DNA from: Pseudomonas jessenii
Lineage (GTDB): Bacteria > Pseudomonadota > Gammaproteobacteria > Pseudomonadales > Pseudomonadaceae
Length of the DNA stretch: 64,000 nucleotides
NCBI RefSeq assembly: GCF_002236115.1
Contig: NZ_NIWT01000001.1
Coordinates: 186,001-250,000 of the forward strand
Reading direction: 5' to 3'
In this document: positions 16,644 through 24,449 of the stretch, piece after piece
Layout: every line of letters begins with the position of its first letter
Numbering within the stretch: the stretch's first letter is position 1
The notes under the pieces: generated by a model
The model's input: only the letters and a program-made list of their open reading frames with translations
What the model was told of the DNA's origin: nothing
Database searches by the model: none
Position numbers and translations under genes: made by a program

Positions 16644-18050
16644 ATGATGTTGCGTGCAGCTTTGGCCGGTCTGGTACTGGCTTCATTCACCCTGTCGGCC
16701 TCGGCCGAAACCATCCGCATTGCCATCGGTACCCAGGACACCACCATCAACTGCGCCGCCGGCGGATTGTTGATTCGCGAACTTGGGCTGCTGGACAAAT
16801 ACCTGCCCCACGATGGCCCCTACAAGGACGCCCAATACGAGGTGCAGTGGAAAAACTTCACCAGCGGCGCCCCCCTGACCAACGAAATGGTGGCCGGCAA
16901 ACTCGACTTCGGCGCCATGGCCGACTTCCCCGGCGCGTTCAACGGCGTGGCGTTCGAAACGGCGGGCAAGCACAGCCTGTTTATCAGCGTGCTGTCGGGC
17001 AGCATCAAGGGCAGTGGCAACGGCATCGTGGTGCCAAGCGCATCGGGTGTGCAGTCCCTGGCAGAGCTGAAGGGCAAGACCATTTCCGTGCCGTTCGCTT
17101 CCACCGCCCATGGCATGCTGCTGCGCGCCGTCGCGGCCCAGGGCTGGGATCCGCTCAAGGATGTGAACATCATCGCCCAGCCGCCGGAAGTCGCCGGCTC
17201 CGCATTGCAGGCCGGCAAGATCGATGCTCACGCTGACTTCGTGCCCTTCGCCGAACTGTTCCCCAGCCGCGGTTTCGCCCGCAAGATTTATGACGGTTCC
17301 CAGGCCAACGCGCCGACCTTCCATGGCGCGCTGGTCGATCAGGCCTATGCGAAAAAGTACCCGGAAATCGTCGTCGCTTACCTGCGGGCGAGTATCGAAG
17401 CCAACCAGCTGCTGGCGGCTGAGCCGGAGAAATACAGCGAGTTGATCGCCAAGGTCACCGGGGTCGATGCCGAGGTCAATTATCTGTTCCATGGCCCACT
17501 CGGTGTGCAGACCCGCGACCTGAGCTGGAAGCCGGAATACCGTCAGGCCGTGGGCACCGCCATCGATACCCTCAAGTTGTTGAAGAAGGCCGATCGCGGT
17601 CTGGATCTCAACACCTTCATTGACGACCAATACATCCGCGCCGCCTTCAAGGCCTCGAACCTGGACTACAGCGCGCAACTGGCCAGTTACGGGCAGGCGC
17701 CGCTCAAGGCCGTCGATGCCGCCAGCGGCCAAACCATCACCGACTTCAGCCACGTGGCGGAAATCTGGGTGCGCGGCGAGCCGAAAGTCCGCCAGTACGC
17801 CTCGGCGCAAGCGGCGTTTGCCGCGCTGGCCAGCCTCAAGCAGGAAGGCCGGAGCATCCGCGCGGTGTACGCCCAGGCCAGTGACAGCGGGATCAAGCTG
17901 CTGGCGGATCAGGCGTGGTTTGCCACCGACGGGAAAGGGCAGCTGAGCGCGTTCCTGCTCAAAGGCCAGGCCCAACAGTTCGCCACGGCGCAGGGCGGCA
18001 AGGTCTTTGACTTTACCGATGCCACTGCCCAGGCCGTGGCTGTTCGCTAA
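16644..18050 (+). CDS. ABC importer periplasmic binding protein (SsuA/NMT1-like) with NosL-like tail
   Basis: About 468 aa. A signal peptide (cleavage after TLSASA) precedes an SsuA/TauA/NMT1-type binding domain (residues about 25-345). The last 100 residues form an extra domain. Its text (RAVYAQASDSGIKLLADQAW ... AQQFATAQGGKVFDFTDA) recalls the C-terminal part of NosL, a copper-binding lipoprotein, but NosL's Met/Cys metal motif is absent. ATG 16644 is chosen because GAGGGG lies 7-12 bases upstream; 16623 is in frame but has none. It delivers the ligand to the permease and ATPase that follow. Ligand unknown; relatives bind sulfonates, nitrate or thiamine precursors. Confidence 0.85.
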   Translation: MMLRAALAGLVLASFTLSASAETIRIAIGTQDTTINCAAGGLLIRELGLLDKYLPHDGPYKDAQYEVQWKNFTSGAPLTNEMVAGKLDFGAMADFPGAFNGVAFETAGKHSLFISVLSGSIKGSGNGIVVPSASGVQSLAELKGKTISVPFASTAHGMLLRAVAAQGWDPLKDVNIIAQPPEVAGSALQAGKIDAHADFVPFAELFPSRGFARKIYDGSQANAPTFHGALVDQAYAKKYPEIVVAYLRASIEANQLLAAEPEKYSELIAKVTGVDAEVNYLFHGPLGVQTRDLSWKPEYRQAVGTAIDTLKLLKKADRGLDLNTFIDDQYIRAAFKASNLDYSAQLASYGQAPLKAVDAASGQTITDFSHVAEIWVRGEPKVRQYASAQAAFAALASLKQEGRSIRAVYAQASDSGIKLLADQAWFATDGKGQLSAFLLKGQAQQFATAQGGKVFDFTDATAQAVAVR

Positions 18051-18071
18051 CAGCCGAAACACTACAGCCCC

Positions 18072-18173
18072 CTGTAGGAGCGAGCCCGCTCGCGAAAAAC
18101 GTCCAGACAACGCGATCCGTCAGACAGCGCGCGTAATCGTTGGCGTTCTTCGCGAGCAAGCTCGCTCCTACAG
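18072..18173. repeat. REP pair inside the transport operon
   Basis: Inverted TAGGAGCGAGC..GCTCGCGA copies between the binding-protein and permease genes, ending only about 24 bp before the permease GTG. It could stabilise the upstream message or lower downstream expression. Confidence 0.9.
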
Positions 18174-18196
18174 GAGGTGGGTTGAGAGGAATAATT

Positions 18197-18979
18197 GTGT
18201 ACCGATCATATTCACGCTGGATCCCCAGAGCCGCATCCTTGCTGCTCTGCCTGCTGTTCTGGCAACTCGCCGCCAGCTACCACTGGAACCTCGGCCTGGT
18301 GACCTTCGCCAACGTCCCGACACCCTTGGCGGTCATTGAAGCCGCCCTCGGCCTCGGCGACTCGGGCAAGCTCGCCCAGCACCTGGGCAGCAGCCTCGGC
18401 CGGGTGTTCGCCGGTTACCTCGCGGCGCTGATCATTGGCGTGGCCCTGGGCCTGGCCATCGGTCGCTCGAAATGGGCCGAAGATCTCTTGCTGCCGCCCC
18501 TGGAAGTGCTGCGCCCGATCCCGGCAGTGGCGTGGATTCCCCTGGCGATCCTGATGTTTCCCTCGTCGGAACTGTCGATGGTGTTCATCACCTTCACCGG
18601 CGCATTGTTCCCGATCCTGCTCAACACCGTGCACGGCGTCGAAGGCGTCGATCCACGGCTGATCGCCTCGGCGAAAAGCCTCGGGGCAGGGCGCCGGGCA
18701 ATCCTGCTGGAGGTCGTTCTTCCGGGCGCTGCGCCTAGCATCATCACCGGCCTGGCCATCGGCATGGGCACCTCGTGGTTCTGCCTGGTGACGGCGGAAA
18801 TGATCTCCGGCCAGTTCGGCATCGGCTATTACACCTGGGAGTCCTACACCATCCAGAACTACGCCGACATCGTCGTCGGCATGTTGCTGATCGGCGTGCT
18901 CGGGATGGGCAGCAGCCTGTTGATCAAGCGTCTGGGCGGGCTTTTCACGCCTTGGCATCGACCACGAGGAAAAGCCTGA
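18197..18979 (+). CDS. ABC importer permease, SsuC/TauC-like
   Basis: About 260 aa with six hydrophobic segments and the EAA-loop signature region (ASAKSLGAGRRAILLEVVLPGAAPSIITGL written as conserved elements around residues 155-185). It belongs to the SsuC/TauC/NrtB permease group. The GTG at 18197 is chosen because GAGAGGA lies 6 bases upstream; upstream ATGs fall in the REP. Its stop overlaps the ATPase start (TGATG). Works with the binding protein and ATPase as an importer. Confidence 0.9.
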   Translation: MYRSYSRWIPRAASLLLCLLFWQLAASYHWNLGLVTFANVPTPLAVIEAALGLGDSGKLAQHLGSSLGRVFAGYLAALIIGVALGLAIGRSKWAEDLLLPPLEVLRPIPAVAWIPLAILMFPSSELSMVFITFTGALFPILLNTVHGVEGVDPRLIASAKSLGAGRRAILLEVVLPGAAPSIITGLAIGMGTSWFCLVTAEMISGQFGIGYYTWESYTIQNYADIVVGMLLIGVLGMGSSLLIKRLGGLFTPWHRPRGKA

Positions 18980-19827
18980 TGAGCGTTTTTCAACACCTGG
19001 AAGGGCGTATCGACATTCGCGGGCTGTCAATCAGCCTGGGCGAGGGGGACGCGGCTTTCGAAGCGGTACAGGGCCTCGACTGCCAGATCGAGCCAGGGCA
19101 GTTCGTGTGCATTCTCGGGCCGTCCGGTTGCGGCAAGTCCACCTTGCTCGGCGCCCTGGCCGGCCACCTGCAACCGCGCACCGGCACGCTGAAAGTCGAT
19201 GGCGCAGCAGTGTCGGGCCCATCGCCCCAGCGCGGCATGGTGTTCCAGCAGCACACACTGTTTCCTTGGCGCACGGTGCGTGACAACGTCGCCTTCGGCC
19301 TGAAAATGCGTGGCGTCGGCAAGGCCGAACGGCACAAGGCGGCGGATGAAATCCTCGCCCTGGTGGGCCTCGAAGGTTTTGCCGGGCGCTGGCCCGACCA
19401 GCTCTCCGGCGGCATGCAGCAACGGGTGGAAATCGCCCGGGTGCTGGTCAACCGTCCGCGCCTGTTGTTGATGGACGAACCCTTTGGCGCCCTCGATGCC
19501 CTGACCCGGTTGAACATGCAGGAACTGCTGCTGGATATCTGGACGCGCATCCGCACCACCGTGGTGTTTGTCACCCATGACATCGACGAAGCGCTGTTCC
19601 TCGCTGATCGCCTGTTGGTCATGAGCTCGCGCCCCGGGCGAATCATCGAAGACCTGCGCCTGGACTTCCCCAGGCCGCGCAGCACGGAACTGATGACCCG
19701 CCCTGAATTCTCGCACCTCAAGCGCCATTGCCTCGAACTCCTGCGGCACGAAGACGGTCGGCAACTGCCGCGCCTGAACCCGCTCGGACTTCCCCCTGAA
19801 AACAAACTGCCGCGATTTGCCCTATGA
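18979..19827 (+). CDS. ABC importer ATPase, SsuB/TauB-like
   Basis: A 282-aa ATPase with Walker A GPSGCGKST (about residues 50-58), Q-loop VFQQHTLFPW, signature LSGGMQQRVEIAR, Walker B LLLMDEPFGALD and H-loop VTHDIDEA. The Q-loop and HDIDEALFLADR text are typical of nitrate/sulfonate/taurine importers. It overlaps the permease upstream and the HEAT-repeat gene downstream by 4 bp each, so expression is tightly coupled. Confidence 0.93.
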   Translation: MSVFQHLEGRIDIRGLSISLGEGDAAFEAVQGLDCQIEPGQFVCILGPSGCGKSTLLGALAGHLQPRTGTLKVDGAAVSGPSPQRGMVFQQHTLFPWRTVRDNVAFGLKMRGVGKAERHKAADEILALVGLEGFAGRWPDQLSGGMQQRVEIARVLVNRPRLLLMDEPFGALDALTRLNMQELLLDIWTRIRTTVVFVTHDIDEALFLADRLLVMSSRPGRIIEDLRLDFPRPRSTELMTRPEFSHLKRHCLELLRHEDGRQLPRLNPLGLPPENKLPRFAL

Positions 19828-20786
19828 CCTCACTATTCGATGTAACCGATAACGACGACATTCTTGCCCTGCAACCGCGCCTGACCGATGACGACCCCGG
19901 CGTACGCCGGATCGCGCTGATCGAACTGGCCGATCTCGAGGAGCCGGATGGCCTGCTGTGGTTGATCGATCGACTGGCCGAAGACCCGATTGCCGACGTT
20001 CGCGCCGAAGCCGCGCGGTTGCTGGAAGCCTGGGAGGATGAGCCCGTGGTCGAGGCGTTGTGCCAGGCGCTGACGGATCCATCCCCGGCGGTGCAGGCAG
20101 CCGCAGCGCAGAGCCTTAGCCTGCTCAAGAGTGAAGCGGCGGGCCGGGTCATTCTGCCGTGGACCGGGCACGCCGACAGCGGCGTACGCATTGCCACATT
20201 CAGGGCGTTGCGCGAGTTGCGTTGCCCCGATGCCGCCACGGCGGCTGCCGCTGCATTGGACGATGAAAGCGCCAGCGTGCGCCGCGAGGCGGTGGGCGTG
20301 CTCGGCTGGCTCAAGCAACTCGATGCCTTGCCGGCCCTGGCGCGGTTGGCCAGCGCTGACCCGGACACTGAAGTTCGGCGTGCCGCCACCGGGGCGTTGG
20401 GCCTGGCGTCTGACGCGCAGGTGCTGCCGGCCCTGCGCCAGGCCTTGCGCGACGCTGCCTGGCAAGTCCGCGAAGAAGCCGCCACCACCCTGGGCAAGGT
20501 CGGCCACCTCGACGCCGGCCCGGCCCTGATCGACGCCTTGGGCGACGATTACTGGCAAGTGCGTCTGCGCGCCACCCGCAGTCTCGGTCGCTTGCGTTAT
20601 GGACCGGCGCTCGATGCGTTGATCGACACCCTCGGCCACCGCATCAGCAACCTGCGCAAGGAAGCCGCCCTGGCCCTCGGCGAATTGAACGACCCACGGG
20701 CCATAGCGGCATTGCAGGCCGCGCAGGACGACGGCGACCCGGAAGTGCGCAAGGCCGTGCGCATTGCCTTGAGTCAACTGCAATGA
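19824..20786 (+). CDS. HEAT-repeat (PBS-lyase-type) scaffold protein
   Basis: A 320-aa protein built from about ten tandem helical HEAT repeats of roughly 30 residues, with recurring D-P-x-x-x-V-R-x-x-A-A-x-x-L-G patterns (for example DPDTEVRRAATGALGLA and DDYWQVRLRATRSLGRL). No signal or membrane segment, so cytoplasmic. Such E-Z HEAT proteins serve as scaffolds or in cofactor attachment. Start ATG overlaps the ATPase stop (ATGA), and its own stop overlaps the DUF971 start. Its place after an Fe-S flavoenzyme suggests assembly or maturation of that enzyme (inference). Confidence 0.88.
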   Translation: MTSLFDVTDNDDILALQPRLTDDDPGVRRIALIELADLEEPDGLLWLIDRLAEDPIADVRAEAARLLEAWEDEPVVEALCQALTDPSPAVQAAAAQSLSLLKSEAAGRVILPWTGHADSGVRIATFRALRELRCPDAATAAAAALDDESASVRREAVGVLGWLKQLDALPALARLASADPDTEVRRAATGALGLASDAQVLPALRQALRDAAWQVREEAATTLGKVGHLDAGPALIDALGDDYWQVRLRATRSLGRLRYGPALDALIDTLGHRISNLRKEAALALGELNDPRAIAALQAAQDDGDPEVRKAVRIALSQLQ

Positions 20787-21061
20787 ATCCGCTGGCGGTG
20801 GGTAATTCACGGAGCAGACAACAACTGCGCCTGAGTTGGCCGGATGGCCGCGAACAGTGGCTGGACCACGCCGAACTGCGCCGGCAGTGCCCGTGTTCGC
20901 AGTGCCGGGCGTTTCGTATGCGGGGGCTGACGCCGATGGTTGATGGGCGGGTTCGGGTTGTTGAATTGCACTCGCAGGGGTATGGACTGCAACTGGTGTT
21001 CAGCGATGGGCATGAGCGGGGGATTTATCCGTGGGCTTATCTCTCCAGCCTTACCGACTGA
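20783..21061 (+). CDS. DUF971 (GBBH-like N-terminal domain) protein
   Basis: A 92-aa single-domain protein. The strand-rich core has the metal-binding cluster CPCSQCRAF (about residues 33-41) and the terminal motif FSDGHERGIYPWAYL typical of DUF971. The domain also occurs fused to Mrp/HCF101-type Fe-S carrier proteins and at the N-terminus of gamma-butyrobetaine hydroxylases. As last gene of an operon with a 2[4Fe-4S] ferredoxin, an Fe-S maturation role is plausible. The final third of the gene is repeated twice downstream (23040 and 24430). Confidence 0.9.
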   Translation: MNPLAVGNSRSRQQLRLSWPDGREQWLDHAELRRQCPCSQCRAFRMRGLTPMVDGRVRVVELHSQGYGLQLVFSDGHERGIYPWAYLSSLTD

Positions 21062-21082
21062 ATCAAATTTCACTCATCATCG

Positions 21083-21113
21083 GGACCTGTCGCAGTCTGT
21101 GACAGCTCCCCTC
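21083..21113 (-). repeat. degenerate REP-like palindrome
   Basis: On the minus strand GGGAGCTGTCACAGACTGCG resembles the GGAGCTGCCGCAGGCTGCGA REP found after the second DUF971 fragment, with several mismatches. Confidence 0.4.
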
Positions 21114-21130
21114 GTGTGCGCTTCCGTTGC

Positions 21131-21850
21131 TTATGTTGCGAATACAGGTTCAGTAACTGCTCGGATAAACGCATCGTCCACTGTCTTTACTCCATACCGA
21201 TTCATAAACTCACTACCATTGGCAAAGCGATTGAAGCGTTGCTGGCTAATCATATAAAAATAATCGCAATGATTAATTACCTCATCAACATTGTGCGAGG
21301 AAACAAGAATAGCGGTGCCTTCCCTGGCGGCACCCTGAAGACATTGCCAAATATAGTGACGAAACTCTGGATCTACACCGGCAGTAGGCTCGTCAAGAAT
21401 CACGAAGTCTGCAGAAATTGAAAGAAGAGAGAGAGTAAAGAACCAGCGTGTCTCTCCGTAGCTGCATAACGATGATTTTTTGTTCCATATGTCTTGGTAT
21501 CGGTTAACTATCGCAGGGCTCCATGCACTTAGTTTTTTTAAGGTTTTATCTTGTGTCATGGGCTCGTTTGATGACAGCGCAGTCACCATTTTAAAAATGT
21601 CGCGCATTCGCAGCGGTGGGGGAGTGGTGATGATTTGAGAAAGGTATAAAAAGTGACTGAAGTCGTTTTTTATGAAACCGGACTTTGCTTTTTTAAGGTC
21701 ACAGACGATATCGAAAAAAGTTGTTTTTCCAGAACCATTGGGTCCCAGAATGCCGACAATGTCGCCTTGAGCAACCTCAAGAGATGCCTGGGTTAAGAGG
21801 GGGTTGTCTGAATAGGAAAAGTCAATGCTCTGCGCCGCGAATTTTTTCAT
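21131..21850 (-). CDS. ABC exporter ATP-binding protein
   Basis: About 239 aa with Walker A GPNGSGKTT, Walker B FVILDEPTAGVD and H-loop SSHNVDE. The signature motif reads CSYGE instead of LSGGQ. ATG 21850 overlaps the permease stop (ATGA) and follows a GGAG; an upstream ATG at 21865 is possible. Base composition is clearly AT-richer than the flanks, and codon use differs. With the permease it forms a two-gene exporter of the kind used for peptides, antibiotics or self-immunity. No biosynthetic gene is adjacent. Confidence 0.88.
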   Translation of the reverse strand: MKKFAAQSIDFSYSDNPLLTQASLEVAQGDIVGILGPNGSGKTTFFDIVCDLKKAKSGFIKNDFSHFLYLSQIITTPPPLRMRDIFKMVTALSSNEPMTQDKTLKKLSAWSPAIVNRYQDIWNKKSSLCSYGETRWFFTLSLLSISADFVILDEPTAGVDPEFRHYIWQCLQGAAREGTAILVSSHNVDEVINHCDYFYMISQQRFNRFANGSEFMNRYGVKTVDDAFIRAVTEPVFAT

Positions 21851-22593
21851 CAGTATCGGCTCCATACGGGATTGATTCTTAGGTGTTTGAAGGTTTTGTG
21901 CAGTACTGAAATAAATAAAAGAACTATTGCAATTGTAATGGATTTGTTGGGTTCAAGACCTTCTTCCATTATCTGGCTAGCAAGTGTTAGTGGGTTTGCG
22001 AGGTTCAAAGCGTCGGTAATGTGGTTTGATCTGCTAGCACTCATTACTCCGAGGATCAACATGCAGAACGAAAAAATGGAAAGCAAAGTGTTAGAGTTCT
22101 GAAAATTGATCGGTAGCAATGAGAATGCAGCCCCGAGAGCGCAAAACATCAAAAAACAGATGTAAAAGCGTAGTGCGATATTCAGTAGTTCATTCAGGTC
22201 GTAGTTTCCAAATGGAAACTTGGTCGTTAAGTAAAAGGTTGTGCAATAAGATATCGATATTAGCGAGTAGGCAATGAAGTGCGATAAAAGGAAAATCAGT
22301 TTTGATTCCTTGGAGTAAATAAATGATCGAGTGAATCCACTTTCCCTTCTTCCGATTATATAAAAGGCGAATCCGAATAATGCGACGCTTGAAGAGATGT
22401 AGGCATAAAACCATGCTGAAGTAGTAATGTAATTGCTGGAAAAATAATTTGGATCCTGTCTGGTTGTTGCAAAAAAATAGAACATCGCACAAGGTGATAT
22501 CATGATCCAGAAAAAGGCAATGGGTTCTTTCAATTGTTCTTTTATGAATATGGAGGTTAGGGAAAAAACTCTGGGTAAGATATTTTTAGTCAT
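21850..22593 (-). CDS. ABC-2-type exporter permease
   Basis: About 247 aa from ATG 22593, with a cytoplasmic N-terminus and six hydrophobic segments (about residues 25-45, 60-85, 105-125, 145-170, 180-200, 225-240), the ABC-2 permease layout. The frame is open further upstream to 22674 but only from non-ATG codons without a ribosome site. The DNA is strongly AT-rich and rich in Asn, Lys, Ser and Ile codons, pointing to recent acquisition. It overlaps the ATPase gene and is the promoter-proximal gene of the pair. Confidence 0.82.
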   Translation of the reverse strand: MTKNILPRVFSLTSIFIKEQLKEPIAFFWIMISPCAMFYFFATTRQDPNYFSSNYITTSAWFYAYISSSVALFGFAFYIIGRRESGFTRSFIYSKESKLIFLLSHFIAYSLISISYCTTFYLTTKFPFGNYDLNELLNIALRFYICFLMFCALGAAFSLLPINFQNSNTLLSIFSFCMLILGVMSASRSNHITDALNLANPLTLASQIMEEGLEPNKSITIAIVLLFISVLHKTFKHLRINPVWSRY

Positions 22594-23039
22594 TGGGTTG
22601 TGCTTTTCAGGATTGTTGTTTTTTATTTTGCTTTTATTTGTGGAGTTGCCGATTGGTATTAAGTGGTGCTGCAAGGATTAGTTGATTTTGCTGTTGGACG
22701 CAAGCGAGAGAATTTTGTGTTGTAGGGGGATTCCTGCATGCTTTTAAGATGCGTCCTACATGATGTTAGGAATCTTAGTGGCTTGGTTTTGTTTTAGTGT
22801 GGATAGTCTCTAGTGTGGAACTGTGGAATTCCTTTTTGAATCTGTATTTTAGTTTTCGGCAAGCAGAAATGATCCTGCTATGTTGAGTAGAATATTTCTG
22901 TAGGAATAAATGTGCGTTTTGTACTTTTTTTATTGATTTTTATTTTCTTCAGGTGCTTATTTTTTTAGAAAGGCGACGAACGGTAGACCTTGTTTTTTGA
23001 TCGTCCGTTTTGTTCGAGTAAGGAGCGCTGGGCTTTACG
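22594..23039. other. AT-rich spacer without a supported gene
   Basis: About 446 bp of low-GC sequence upstream of the exporter pair. It presumably holds the exporter promoter on the minus strand. I see only short ORFs without ribosome sites (longest sensible one 26 codons, 22659-22739 minus). Confidence 0.6.
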
Positions 23040-23150
23040 TCTGCGGGTTATCGAGTTGCACGCCAGGGCTATGGCCTGCAACTGGTCTTCAGCGATGGGC
23101 ATGAACGGGGGATTTATCCGTGGGCCTATCTGACTGGACTCACTGGCTGA
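23040..23150 (+). pseudogene. DUF971 gene 3' fragment, copy 2
   Basis: About 110 bp matching the 3' end of the DUF971 gene at 20783. Read with one frame correction it encodes RVIELH..GYGLQLVFSDGHERGIYPWAYL and a stop. A 1-base deletion near 23064 breaks the frame, and no 5' part is present. Its 60-base core (23066-23125) is identical to copy 3 and has four differences from the intact gene. Confidence 0.92.
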
Positions 23151-23157
23151 ACCGGCC

Positions 23158-23187
23158 TCCTGTAGGAGCTGCCGCAGGCTGCGATCT
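23158..23187 (+). repeat. single REP, GGAGCTGCCGCAGGCTGCGA type
   Basis: One TGTAGGAGCTGCCGCAGGCT copy directly after the second DUF971 fragment, ahead of the MFS gene. Confidence 0.8.
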
Positions 23188-23216
23188 TTTTGCTCTGGTC
23201 TCAAGGAAGATTACTT

Positions 23217-24449
23217 ATGATCTCCATTGCCGATCGCTTATCACCTTATGCCGAAGCGCTGAGCGTCTCGTCTTTTCGCAAGTTGCTCATCGGCCAAAGT
23301 CTCTCGATGGCCGGCGACGCTATTTGTCTAGCCGCACTGCCAATAGCGCTTATCCGGACCGGCTACGGAGGAGAAGTATTCGGTTTTGTTATGGCGGCAG
23401 TCGGGGTAGGGAGCGTGATCGGAGCCCTGGTCGGAGGTTTGCTGGCGGATCGAAAGTCGCCGAAGCAAGTACTGATTTACACCGACACGGCGAGGGGTTT
23501 TGCGCAACTGGCCGCGGTGGCGCTGATCGTCTTCGGTGCGTCCTGGTGGTGGCTGGTCTTTGCCTATTTGATATTTGGCATCGGTATAGGGGTTTCCCGT
23601 CCGTGCGCTCAGGTACTACTCGTCAATTTGCTGCCCAAGCGAGCACTGGTGGCGGGCAATGGTGCGATGAACTTTGTCGACAACCTGGTCGCTGTGCTGT
23701 TTCCCGCGACGCTGGGTGTATTCATCATTTTCTGGGATCCGGTCTGGGGCATATTGATCGATGGTCTGACATTCTTCTGCGCCGCCGTTTATACGGCGAT
23801 GTTGCCCAATGTGGAGCCTCATGAGTTCGAGGAGGAGTTCTCGATCCGAGAAGCGGTCAATGGCATTGCTATCGTTACCGGCAACTCCACGCTTTTGCTG
23901 GGCTTCGCGGCCACCCTCGTGGTGAACGTATTGTGTTTCCCGATTTTCCTGGTCGTCGCGCCCTATGCGATCAGCGATCGATTCAACGAAGAAATGTGGG
24001 GGGTGTGTCTGGCCGCCTCGGGATTCGGTGCGTGCATTGGATCAATTATCACGGTGCTTGTTTCCGGACATAAACGACTGATTGGACTTGCAGTGACCTG
24101 CGGTTTGTTCCTGGCTGGCGCGATGGCCCTTCTCGGCATGGGAAGCTCGTCCTGGATGGCGATACTGGGGGCGACCCTGGTGGGGATTGTCGAAGCGTCC
24201 TGGTTGACTGGTTGGGCCACGGCGATGCAGACACTGTCTCCCGAGAAGGACCTTGGCAAAGTGGTGGCAGTCGATACGTTCTTTACCAGTGGCGTGCACC
24301 CCTTCATTTATCTCGGTAGCGGAATCGTCGGCGGGATGGTCGGTTATTCCCAGACCCTTTCCCTCACGGCAATCCTCAGTGCCGTAGGCACACTGTTAAT
24401 TGTTCTGGTGTCCTTTACGCTCATGCCAAGGATGCGCGGGTTTGGGTGA
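23217..24449 (+). CDS. MFS exporter (MFS_3/EntS-like)
   Basis: About 410 aa with 10-12 hydrophobic segments and the MFS loop-2 motif (GGLLADRKSPKQVL, about residues 77-90). The N-terminus FRKLLIGQSLSMAGDAICLAALP is typical of the MFS_3 group that includes siderophore and macrolide exporters. ATG 23217 has AAGGAAG upstream; the earlier in-frame start lies in a REP. The last codons and stop fall inside the third DUF971 fragment, so the C-terminus is partly made of repeat sequence. GC content is like the chromosome, unlike the neighbouring ABC pair. Substrate unknown. Confidence 0.88.
   Translation: MISIADRLSPYAEALSVSSFRKLLIGQSLSMAGDAICLAALPIALIRTGYGGEVFGFVMAAVGVGSVIGALVGGLLADRKSPKQVLIYTDTARGFAQLAAVALIVFGASWWWLVFAYLIFGIGIGVSRPCAQVLLVNLLPKRALVAGNGAMNFVDNLVAVLFPATLGVFIIFWDPVWGILIDGLTFFCAAVYTAMLPNVEPHEFEEEFSIREAVNGIAIVTGNSTLLLGFAATLVVNVLCFPIFLVVAPYAISDRFNEEMWGVCLAASGFGACIGSIITVLVSGHKRLIGLAVTCGLFLAGAMALLGMGSSSWMAILGATLVGIVEASWLTGWATAMQTLSPEKDLGKVVAVDTFFTSGVHPFIYLGSGIVGGMVGYSQTLSLTAILSAVGTLLIVLVSFTLMPRMRGFG

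Noticed and set aside
16683..18110. 475-codon minus-strand ORF over the importer binding-protein gene
   Set aside because: Anti-sense shadow; the plus strand has a signal peptide and recognisable binding fold.
19833..20810. 325-codon ORF on the minus strand over the HEAT gene
   Set aside because: It mirrors a high-GC repeat gene in the opposite frame; the plus-strand HEAT repeats and operon overlaps are convincing.
22659..22739. 26-codon ORF (MQESPYNTKFSRLRP...) upstream of the exporter permease as a possible peptide precursor
   Set aside because: No ribosome site, no leader or core pattern, and short ORFs are expected by chance in this AT-rich stretch.
21131..24449. Integrative element or prophage between the DUF971 copies
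   Set aside because: No integrase, transposase, relaxase or phage gene is seen; only repeated ends and transporter cargo, so I report it as a hotspot rather than an element.
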